DNA from: a bacterium
GTDB taxonomy: Bacteria; Patescibacteriota; Minisyncoccia; Minisyncoccales; UBA10102
Assembly: GCA_030698465.1 (NCBI GenBank)
Contig: JAUYJZ010000026.1
Coordinates: 1-15,684, forward strand
DNA: 15,684 bases
Direction: 5' to 3'
In this document: positions 6,190 through 11,837 of the stretch, in pieces
How the letters are laid out: every line of letters starts with the position of its first letter
How positions within the stretch are numbered: position 1 is the stretch's first letter
The notes under the pieces: generated by a model
The model's input: only the letters and a program-made list of their open reading frames with translations
Told to the model about the DNA's origin: nothing
The model's database searches: none
Position numbers and translations under genes: made by a program

Positions 6190-6669
6190 TTATGGGGAAA
6201 CATATTTAACCTTAGTAATGCGATACACGGTCTTTTGAGGAGAAGACACAACAACCTCTTCACCGACTCTCCTTCCCAGAAAAGCACTCCCCACTGGGGA
6301 TTCATTGGAAATCTTTCCCAAGGAAGGGCTCGCTTCAAGGGTCCCCACAAGCTCAAACTCATCAACTTGCCCGTCATCAACCTTCACGGTAATGCGCGCT
6401 CCCAAATGCACGACGTTTTGTTCCTTTTTGGGTGGTGTTGTAATAAGCTCTCTATTTTTTAAGATAAGCTCAAGCTCTACCAGTTTTGCCTCAAGCAAAC
6501 TCATATCTTCCTGGAAAGCAAGGTAGTCAGGGTTCACCTCTTCTGAATGCCATATACTAGGCACGTCGTCCCCCGTGGTTTTCTTTTTTTTGAACTCCAA
6601 GAGCTGCTGATAATCTTTTTCAAGCTTTTGGAGTCCTTGTTTGGTAACGTAGTATTTAGTTTCTATCAT
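6190..6669 (-). CDS. greA: GreA/GreB-family transcript cleavage factor
   Basis: The 159-residue protein fits GreA length. Residues 1-75 form the N-terminal coiled coil (TKQGLQKLEKDYQQLLEF, then SLLEAKLVELELIL). The C-terminal FKBP-like domain has LGARITVK (89-96) and the family signature ISNESPVGSAFLGRRVGEEV (120-139), ending YRITKVKYV. Gre factors enter the RNA polymerase secondary channel and stimulate cleavage of backtracked RNA. The coiled-coil tip, normally G-D-x-x-E-N-A-E-Y, reads HSEEVNPDYLAFQED here, so the acidic residues are shifted and the loop composition is unusual; catalytic competence is uncertain. It is preceded by a long 5' region with its own promoter and alternative hairpins, and followed by a terminator. 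Confidence 0.85.
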   Translation of the reverse strand: MIETKYYVTKQGLQKLEKDYQQLLEFKKKKTTGDDVPSIWHSEEVNPDYLAFQEDMSLLEAKLVELELILKNRELITTPPKKEQNVVHLGARITVKVDDGQVDEFELVGTLEASPSLGKISNESPVGSAFLGRRVGEEVVVSSPQKTVYRITKVKYVSP

Positions 6670-6690
6670 AGTAATGTTGTTCTTGAAATG

Positions 6691-6766
6691 AAATCTGGCC
6701 CTTTGTGGGGACCAGATTTATTGACATTTCTCCTCTAAACGCTCTCTAATGGGTCAATAAATCCGG
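6691..6766 (-). promoter_or_regulatory. Mutually exclusive hairpins in the greA leader
   Basis: Segment 6712-6725 (plus-strand CCAGATTTATTGAC) can pair with 6753-6766 (GTCAATAAATCCGG): eleven perfect pairs, one mismatch, two more pairs, 27-base loop. The same segment's CCAGATTT (6712-6719) can instead pair with AAATCTGG (6691-6698), extended by GGG/CCC. In the minus-strand RNA this is a three-strand switch, upstream-middle or middle-downstream, ending about 20 bases before the greA ATG. No U-run follows, so control of translation or stability is more likely than termination. Confidence 0.5.
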
Positions 6767-6866
6767 CCACGTACTTTCTTGGCACAAATCAATCCTGCAA
6801 AGATTCCTTGATAATGATAGTTGGTTCTCATTGTATTGTATTTATGAATCCCCACTGGGGATTTTC

Positions 6867-6895
6867 ATTGTATGCCTACCCAATAGCCTTGTCAA
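6867..6895 (-). promoter_or_regulatory. Consensus-like promoter P1 upstream of greA
   Basis: On the minus strand TTGACA (6895-6890, perfect consensus) is followed by a 17-base spacer and TACAAT (6872-6867, five of six). The predicted start is near 6860, inside the palindrome at 6847-6863, which could therefore be an operator or a 5'-end hairpin. Confidence 0.72.
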
Positions 6896-6993
6896 GGGCG
6901 CTTAGTTTTCAAAGGTGTTTTTGGCATTATGCTTTGAAAACCAAATGGGATAGGGAGATATTCTTTCGTTTCTATGCTCTTATACTATCCTTT

Positions 6994-7022
6994 AGAATAG
7001 GCGAACTCCGATATCCTGTCAA
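6994..7022 (-). promoter_or_regulatory. Promoter P2 between the regulator gene and greA
   Basis: On the minus strand TTGACA (7022-7017, perfect consensus), 17 bases, TATTCT (6999-6994). It lies about 40 bases after the stop of the phosphoribosyltransferase-Lrp gene. The sequence between its start and promoter P1 contains a ten-base inverted repeat but no open reading frame. Confidence 0.55.
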
Positions 7023-7060
7023 GGGCCCTCCAATGATTTCCCCCATTTTATCCACAGGCC

Positions 7061-7927
7061 CTACAAAGAAGGGAAATAAATCTTGGGGACAATAGGCAAC
7101 TCCCCTATTGTGACATCTACTCTTTTGCTGCCCGGAACCGCGTGAATTTTGTTTGCAATAAAGTCTTCAATATGATGGAGGCTCCGAACTAAAATATCCA
7201 CATTTAGGGTTTGCTTCCCAGACATCTTCACTAAACGGCATATTTCTGGAGAGTGTTCCAAAACCTCAATAAGTTTCTCTAATGCCTTGGGCTCGGCCTC
7301 AACCTGGATATGGGCAGACATGGTATAGAATTGGTCAATCACCAGGCCTCCCTGAATCTTAAACGCCTTCTCCTTGATTAACTTTTCTACCCTGTTGCTG
7401 ACTGCCACCGCACTCAAATTCACTTTCTTCCCAATATCTGCAAAGGATGCCCGTCCGTTCTGAATAAGATACCTCATGATTTTTAGGTCAAGGGCATCAA
7501 TAATATCTAAGCGCCAAACTGTCTCTGCAGCATACTTCCCTACTGAAAAATCTGCCAGGCCAATACGGTCAGAATACACGGCGAACTTAATGTCTTTAAT
7601 CCCGAGGCGACTCTTTCGCAGGCGAAGTGCTTCTAAGGATCTTTTGTATCCTTTCCCTGTGATAATGTCGTTGTCTACAACAAGAACCTTGCGCTTTTTT
7701 AGCTTTTCTTCTTCCAGCCCTTCACCGTCATCTTCCATGGTAGTAAGAACGATATTCTTTTTCTTTTTCTTCTCTTTCAGCCAATCATACAATCCTACAC
7801 CGTAAAACGCTCCGTCTGGACGAAGATAAACAATACAGGCATTCTCCTTGCCAAAGTAGCTTGCAACCTTTTCACCGGTTGCACCAATAAACTCTTTAAT
7901 GGGTTCAAGTTCCAAGAGATTGCTCAT
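7061..7927 (-). CDS. Phosphoribosyltransferase domain fused to an Lrp/AsnC-type regulator
   Basis: The protein has 288 residues in three parts. Residues about 15-130 resemble a type I phosphoribosyltransferase, with KVLVVDNDIITGKGY (80-94) as the PRPP-binding loop (acidic pair D85/D87, then TGKG). Residues 145-190 form an Lrp/AsnC winged helix (LDLKIMRYLIQNGRASFADIGKK, then SAVAVSNRVEKLIKE as recognition helix). Residues 199-280 form a RAM-like ligand-sensing domain. The likely role is a transcription factor sensing PRPP, a nucleotide or an amino acid. It overlaps the phosphatase-like gene by four bases (ATGA) and sits in a cluster with hisB and hisC, a pathway that consumes PRPP. The lysine run at 52-57 may be a flexible loop. 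Whether the transferase domain is catalytic or only a sensor cannot be told. Confidence 0.8.
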   Translation of the reverse strand: MSNLLELEPIKEFIGATGEKVASYFGKENACIVYLRPDGAFYGVGLYDWLKEKKKKKNIVLTTMEDDGEGLEEEKLKKRKVLVVDNDIITGKGYKRSLEALRLRKSRLGIKDIKFAVYSDRIGLADFSVGKYAAETVWRLDIIDALDLKIMRYLIQNGRASFADIGKKVNLSAVAVSNRVEKLIKEKAFKIQGGLVIDQFYTMSAHIQVEAEPKALEKLIEVLEHSPEICRLVKMSGKQTLNVDILVRSLHHIEDFIANKIHAVPGSKRVDVTIGELPIVPKIYFPSL

Positions 7928-8796
7928 GAGGACAAATGATGTTTGTAATAAGAAATGATTTCGTCTCTCAGTTCGGGGTTTGCTACAGCCACAAAGAAAG
8001 GTACCCTTTCATGTTGCTTGCCCGGAATAAACTCATAATCTTTCCAATTGCCATCTTTGTCAACCTCTCCTATGAGGCATCCAGCTTTCTTGGCTATTGC
8101 AAACCCGGGGTCAATCTCTGACCTGGGTTCATCAAACATAATGTAGGCATCTACCTGACCTGCCGCAAGATGCCCATAGATATGGGCTCCTCCAAAAGGA
8201 TACAAGAGCCCTCTCTTGTGCATGCCTTTCACCAAGTCTCCAAACACATCAAGAAACTTGGGAGAGTATTGAGAACTCATAATGTACGAGGCCAGCACAA
8301 TGGGTTCTGCGAGAGATTTTCGAGAAGAGGGACGAATAGGAGTCTTTTTGTCATTCTCTAGATCAAGGAGAAACACACTTTCCCCATCATGAACATATGC
8401 CTTGTTATTGAGAATGTCTCCTATGGCCCCGCACAAGAATTCCTTTTTTTCATCAAAAAAACTTAGCACAGTATACCAGCTATGTTGAAACCCCCACAAA
8501 AAGAGTACGGAGTTGTCAAAAGGATCTAATGATCCATAAAAGTCGGGGTGCTCTCCTACCACAATATCTCCGTTTTCGGGTTCGGAAAACACCGTGGCAC
8601 TTTGCCCGTATTTCTCCAGAAGGTTTTTCAAAACAACCTCTCCTACACGGTCAATCTCAATCTCAAGGTCGTCTGGCCTATTGATAACATCTCCCAAAAC
8701 CTTGGTCCCTCCCCCTTGTGCTGCAATCGTTCGCACCTGAACAATGGTTTCTTTGAGATATTCAATGAGTATGATTTTGATTTTGTCAGTTTCCAT
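7924..8796 (-). CDS. Inositol-monophosphatase-fold protein, candidate histidinol-phosphate phosphatase
   Basis: The 290-residue protein carries the metal-site motifs of the IMPase/FBPase superfamily in divergent form: E72 in VFSEPENGD, SLDPFDNS (89-96; D91 and D94) replacing the usual D-P-(L/I)-D-G-(T/S), and EIDPGFAIAKKAGC (227-240; D229) replacing W-D-x-A-A-G. GGAHIYGHLAAGQVDAYI (202-219) matches the segment before the third motif. Members hydrolyse small phosphate monoesters in a Mg-dependent way, and HisN-type members convert histidinol phosphate to histidinol. The location directly after hisB and hisC supports that role, but fructose-bisphosphate or inositol phosphates remain possible. 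It has its own promoter in the 53-base gap after hisC. Confidence 0.75.
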   Translation of the reverse strand: METDKIKIILIEYLKETIVQVRTIAAQGGGTKVLGDVINRPDDLEIEIDRVGEVVLKNLLEKYGQSATVFSEPENGDIVVGEHPDFYGSLDPFDNSVLFLWGFQHSWYTVLSFFDEKKEFLCGAIGDILNNKAYVHDGESVFLLDLENDKKTPIRPSSRKSLAEPIVLASYIMSSQYSPKFLDVFGDLVKGMHKRGLLYPFGGAHIYGHLAAGQVDAYIMFDEPRSEIDPGFAIAKKAGCLIGEVDKDGNWKDYEFIPGKQHERVPFFVAVANPELRDEIISYYKHHLSS

Positions 8797-8821
8797 ATCC
8801 TGCTCATTACAGACTTTTCCT

Positions 8822-8849
8822 ACTATACGCTTTTAAAAGCTTGTGTCAA
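8822..8849 (-). promoter_or_regulatory. Internal promoter with palindromic operator candidate before the phosphatase-regulator pair
   Basis: On the minus strand TTGACA (8849-8844), a 16-base spacer, and TATAGT (8827-8822) lie between the hisC stop and the phosphatase-like gene. The spacer contains the perfect 12-base palindrome GCTTTTAAAAGC (8829-8840). A dyad between -35 and -10 is a classical repressor position. The pair it drives includes an Lrp/AsnC-type regulator, so autoregulation is a natural hypothesis. The leader to the ATG at 8796 would be about 20 bases, with a weak AGGA. Confidence 0.62.
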
Positions 8850-9911
8850 TTATACCCCCAAGATCTGAGAATATGCCTTGATAAATCGCTCAGTATCCTG
8901 TAAGGTCCCAACGCTTACCCGAATGGTTCCAAGAGGATCTTCTCTTGGCCTCACCAAAATTCCTTGCCTTTTTAACTGTTCTACAATATTCTCTGGGTGT
9001 GCAGGCGCAATTAAGAGGAAGTTTGCTAAGCTGGGATAAAACTTCACACCATTTGACTGAAAGAATTCTTCTAGTGCTGGCCTTGCCTCTTCCATAACTT
9101 CCCGGATGTATTCTTGAAAATATGGGAGGTCTGCAAGCGCGGCCTCAATGGCAACCCTCGCAAACATATTTACATCATAGGGTCCTCGGATTTTCAAAAG
9201 CTCCTGGATATTGCTCTCTTGACTAATAACATATCCTGCTCTTGTAGAGGCTAGCCCAAACTGCTTTGAGAGCGTCCTTGTGAGAAAAAGGTTGTCAAAC
9301 TCCTTCACAAAGTTCTTTGCGGTGATGCCCGAAAACTCAAAATACGCTTCATCGTGCAAAACCGCCACATCGTGCTCCTTTGCTTTTTGGAGAAGTTGGC
9401 GCAGTTCTCCCTCTACTATTGCCCCTCCCGTAGGATTATTGGGGTTACACAATACCAAAAGCCGTGGCTTTTGCTCAAGTAGGGAAAGAACCTCTTTGGT
9501 TGGAAAATCAAGATTTTCCCCGGCGTACCTGGGCTTTTGAATTTCTGCTCCCTGCAAGGAGGCCGACTGGTATTCCATGGCAAAACTGGGAGAAGGGATG
9601 ATAACCGTGTCTCCCTTCTCCACAAAAGCTCGCATGACAGTATCAATGCCTTGATCGGATCCGTTGGTAACCAGAATTTCTTCTGCTTTGCAGCCTGCAT
9701 ACGATGCAATGGCCTTATTGAGGTTGCCGTATTCTGGATACACCTGCACCCTTTTGGATTCCACAAAATCATGCAGCGCCTGCTTCACTGCAGGAGAGGT
9801 TTCTTTGGTCATCTCATTGAAATCGAGTAAGAGATAATCATTTGCAGAGCGACCCTCCAGAGGGGGGTTGTAGGGCTTCATTGCGGCAATGTTGGTTCGA
9901 AAGCGCGGCAT
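8850..9911 (-). CDS. hisC: Histidinol-phosphate aminotransferase
   Basis: The 353-residue protein is a fold type I PLP aminotransferase. Landmarks in order are LDFNEM (29-34), TNGSDQGID (82-90, phosphate cup), CNPNNPTGG (155-163), DEAYFEF (187-193, with the D and Y that contact PLP), TLSKQFGLASTRAGY (213-227; K216 is the predicted Schiff-base lysine) and a C-terminal RPREDPLGTIRVSVGT with the substrate-carboxylate Arg. Length and motifs fit HisC, which converts imidazole-acetol phosphate and glutamate to histidinol phosphate. It starts one base after the hisB stop. Homologous aromatic or broad-specificity aminotransferases cannot be fully excluded, but hisB next door supports hisC. Confidence 0.88.
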   Translation of the reverse strand: MPRFRTNIAAMKPYNPPLEGRSANDYLLLDFNEMTKETSPAVKQALHDFVESKRVQVYPEYGNLNKAIASYAGCKAEEILVTNGSDQGIDTVMRAFVEKGDTVIIPSPSFAMEYQSASLQGAEIQKPRYAGENLDFPTKEVLSLLEQKPRLLVLCNPNNPTGGAIVEGELRQLLQKAKEHDVAVLHDEAYFEFSGITAKNFVKEFDNLFLTRTLSKQFGLASTRAGYVISQESNIQELLKIRGPYDVNMFARVAIEAALADLPYFQEYIREVMEEARPALEEFFQSNGVKFYPSLANFLLIAPAHPENIVEQLKRQGILVRPREDPLGTIRVSVGTLQDTERFIKAYSQILGV

Positions 9912-9912
9912 A

Positions 9913-10506
9913 CTAAATCTTGCCTTTGGTACTGGGGAGTTCTTTCAAGAGGCGTTTGTCCTGGCTACAGGCCATTTTCATTGCCTTGCCAAATGCCTTG
10001 AAGATTGACTCTGCCTGATGATGCACTTCTCCCGGGTATATCACTCGCACGTGCATAGTTGCTTTTAAAGAACGCGAAAAGGCCTCAAAAAAATGCTTAA
10101 GAAGATCTGGGTCTATGGTTGAACTAGCAGATTTTTTAAACCGAATATCATAGGTAAGATGGGCTCTCCCTGAAATATCAATGGCAACCACGGAAAGGGC
10201 TTCATCCATAGGGAACACAAAATATCCTGCCCGGTTAATACCCTTTTTGTCACCAAGTGCTTTTTCGAACGCCTCCCCCAAAACAAGACCAAGGTCTTCT
10301 ACAGTATGGTGCTGGTCAACTTCTACATCTCCTGTCGCCCGGATTTTCAAGTCAAAGCCCCCATGTCTAGCAAAATTATCAAGCATGTGGGTCAAGAAGG
10401 GAATGGGTGTTTGAATATCTCCACGGCCCGACCCTTCAAGAACAAGATCAATCTTAATGTTGGTCTCCTTTGTTGCTCTCCGATGAGACGCTTTTCTCTT
10501 TTTCAT
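9913..10506 (-). CDS. hisB: Imidazoleglycerol-phosphate dehydratase
   Basis: The 197-residue monofunctional IGPD starts with RRATKETNIKIDLVLEG. It has the first metal motif DQHHTVEDLGLVLGEA (64-79) and the second HFFEAFSRSL, then PGEVHHQAESIFKAFGKA (158-175). The His pairs at 66-67 and 162-163 and the acidic residues E70, D71 and E166 are the Mn ligands of the family. It converts imidazole-glycerol phosphate to imidazole-acetol phosphate, the substrate of HisC. No histidinol phosphatase domain is fused, which fits a separate phosphatase downstream. It is the first gene of the cluster and has a -10 box six bases before the ATG. Confidence 0.95.
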   Translation of the reverse strand: MKKRKASHRRATKETNIKIDLVLEGSGRGDIQTPIPFLTHMLDNFARHGGFDLKIRATGDVEVDQHHTVEDLGLVLGEAFEKALGDKKGINRAGYFVFPMDEALSVVAIDISGRAHLTYDIRFKKSASSTIDPDLLKHFFEAFSRSLKATMHVRVIYPGEVHHQAESIFKAFGKAMKMACSQDKRLLKELPSTKGKI

Positions 10507-10512
10507 ACTTGT

Positions 10513-10541
10513 ATCGTATCTCGATTTCCTTCAAAGGTAAA
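10513..10541 (-). promoter_or_regulatory. Promoter of the his cluster, predicted to give a leaderless mRNA
   Basis: On the minus strand TTTACC (10541-10536), 17 bases, TACGAT (10518-10513), then only six bases (ACAAGT) to the hisB ATG at 10506. Transcription should begin at or next to the ATG. On the opposite strand a TTGACA at 10543-10548 could be the -35 of the divergent small gene, but no good -10 follows it. Confidence 0.5.
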
Positions 10542-10607
10542 GTTGACAGAAATGGGAGTATATGCTTTTGTGGGGTTAGGCCTCAATCTCTCTCAAAAGG
10601 AGTCGAA

Positions 10608-10820
10608 ATGGTTAGTACCTTAGGACGCATCCAGATAGGACAGTTCTTTAGCAACAAGAAGAACAGCCGGAAAGTGGTGGTCACGGGCTTTGGTATGAGC
10701 CAGGGGGACGAGACCACTATTCAAGTCACCGACATTAGTGAGGAACGGTGGGGTGGCGAGTTCAGCGTTTCAATCTTTCAAGACCAGTTCACTGGTCCTC
10801 TCCCCGCCCAGGTCGGGTAG
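10608..10820 (+). CDS. Small orphan protein of 70 residues, function unknown
   Basis: The frame is open well upstream, but the ATG at 10608 is chosen because AAAAGGAG ends five bases before it, one of only two clear Shine-Dalgarno sites in the window. The protein starts MVSTLGRIQIGQFFSNKK, continues with alternating hydrophobic residues (KVVVTGFG, TTIQVTDI, GEFSVSIFQDQF) and ends GPLPAQVG. No membrane segment, signal peptide or cysteine is present. The strand-rich pattern suggests a small beta-barrel or an SH3-like domain, possibly an adaptor. It is divergent from hisB and ends 33 bases before a strong bidirectional terminator. I do not recognise the family. Confidence 0.6.
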   Translation: MVSTLGRIQIGQFFSNKKNSRKVVVTGFGMSQGDETTIQVTDISEERWGGEFSVSIFQDQFTGPLPAQVG

Positions 10821-10853
10821 TACTAGAAGTCCGGAGTGTCCCCTTTCTCGCAG

Positions 10854-10885
10854 GAGAGCTAGCGCGCGCTAGCTCTCTTTCTTTT
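10854..10885. terminator. Palindromic terminator between the convergent small orphan and kinase-like genes
   Basis: Positions 10854-10877 form a perfect 24-base palindrome whose left arm is GAGAGCTAGCGC, foldable as a ten-base-pair hairpin with a GCGC loop. On the plus strand it is followed by TTTCTTTTT, giving a standard terminator for the small gene. The TAG stop of the minus-strand kinase-like gene (10871-10869) and its last codons lie in the palindrome and the T-run. Confidence 0.85.
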
Positions 10886-11837
10886 TGAGCTCTGCTGCAA
10901 GCGCAAGAAGTCCTTTGACCCCTCGTTGTACATACCGAGAGAAGTACGGCTGTTCTCTTTTGGGCGCATCAAAAAAACGAAGTACTCCCCACCAAATGCC
11001 TACTAGCAATGCAGCAATAACCGACCAATAGATTTGGTTGCGGTCAAGCTTTTTTTTGTATACAGCGTCTGCTTCTATTAAAAATCGCTCAAAAGTCTTT
11101 TTGCTTATCTGTGGAGGATTAAAAAAACTGTCGCGCAATGGATAGCCGAGGTCGTAAAAAATCCCTCCCTTAGTATTGAGCCCGGCATATTCAAAATCCA
11201 AGAGGTAGGTGGTCCCCTTTTTGCCCAAAAGAAAGTTCTGGAGGATAACGTCGTTATGTGTAGACACCCCACGCTTGGAACTGAGGAGGCACCGGTGCGC
11301 TTGAGTCTCCAGGGTCTGCAGCTGGGCAATGGTTTTTTTGTCTAAGAGTTTCTGTACGGGGCGCCGAAATGCTTCCATTCGGTACTTTTTGATTTCGTCT
11401 CGAAAAGGATTGTAGGAATTTGAGAACCGCACCCCGCTGGTGTGAAACAGATATAAGGTTTTTGCCAATGCACGTTGGTAACGCTTCTGTTGGAAAAAGC
11501 TCGCAGGAAACTCCTTACCCCAAAGATACTCTACCATCATGGTTCCGTCCGGAAGATCGTAGCTCGTCTTGCCTTTGGGATTGAGGATGTTTTTTCGAGA
11601 AAGAACGTAGAGATAATATTTGGGAACAATACACCGAATCTTCTTGTTCCTGGAAAGCGCCAGAATGTTCCTTCCCTCTGCCCTTCTGTCCATCACATGG
11701 CTTTCCCAAGGCAAGCGCACAAAGAACTTCTTTCTTCCTACGGCAACAATATAATTTCTATTGGTCTGGCCCCCTGCTCTTTTTGCATGAAAGGGCCTAG
11801 AAAAGAGTTTTTTGAGATACTGTAGATCTTTCTTCAT
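10869..11837 (-). CDS. Choline/ethanolamine kinase-like (aminoglycoside phosphotransferase fold) protein
   Basis: The ATG at 11837 is preferred over 11888: the protein then starts MKKDLQYLKKLFSRPF and runs directly into the nucleotide-binding region. This gives 322 residues. Kinase landmarks are AGGQTNRNYIV (21-31, substrate for the P-loop), KKFFVRLP (36-43, ATP-contacting Lys), the Brenner-type catalytic loop STHNDVILQNFLL (192-204; D196, N201) and LLDFEYAGLNTKGGIFYDLG (212-231; D214 binds Mg). This order matches LicA/ChoK-like kinases, which phosphorylate choline or related alcohols for surface decoration or phospholipids; other small-molecule substrates are possible. It overlaps the end of the EndoQ gene by 41 bases, so the two are probably cotranscribed. 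Confidence 0.78.
   Translation of the reverse strand: MKKDLQYLKKLFSRPFHAKRAGGQTNRNYIVAVGRKKFFVRLPWESHVMDRRAEGRNILALSRNKKIRCIVPKYYLYVLSRKNILNPKGKTSYDLPDGTMMVEYLWGKEFPASFFQQKRYQRALAKTLYLFHTSGVRFSNSYNPFRDEIKKYRMEAFRRPVQKLLDKKTIAQLQTLETQAHRCLLSSKRGVSTHNDVILQNFLLGKKGTTYLLDFEYAGLNTKGGIFYDLGYPLRDSFFNPPQISKKTFERFLIEADAVYKKKLDRNQIYWSVIAALLVGIWWGVLRFFDAPKREQPYFSRYVQRGVKGLLALAAELKKKES

Larger units (their letters stand above)
6670..7060 (-). other. Gene-free 391-base region: structured greA leader with two promoters
   Basis: No open frame here looks like a protein. Read on the minus strand, from the end of the regulator gene towards greA, it contains a promoter (7022-6994), an inverted repeat of ten bases (6941-6932 with 6914-6905, 17-base loop), a second and stronger promoter (6895-6867), a palindrome AATCCCC-ACT-GGGGATT (in plus-strand orientation) at the predicted start site (6847-6863), and a pair of competing hairpins (6766-6691). 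The expected greA 5' leader from the second promoter is about 190 nt. The upstream segment between the promoters may give a small RNA; that is inference. Confidence 0.55.

Noticed and set aside
6170..7022. GATATCCTG shared between 6173-6181 and 7010-7018
   Set aside because: Nine bases are expected to recur by chance in this window, and the flanks differ.
6808..7095. Open frame of 95 codons on + in the greA upstream region
   Set aside because: Its composition is not protein-like, it has no ribosome binding site, and it runs antisense over two strong minus-strand promoters.
10470..10607. Upstream extension of the small orphan protein to 10470
   Set aside because: The extension runs through the hisB promoter and start region antisense; the ATG at 10608 has a good Shine-Dalgarno site.
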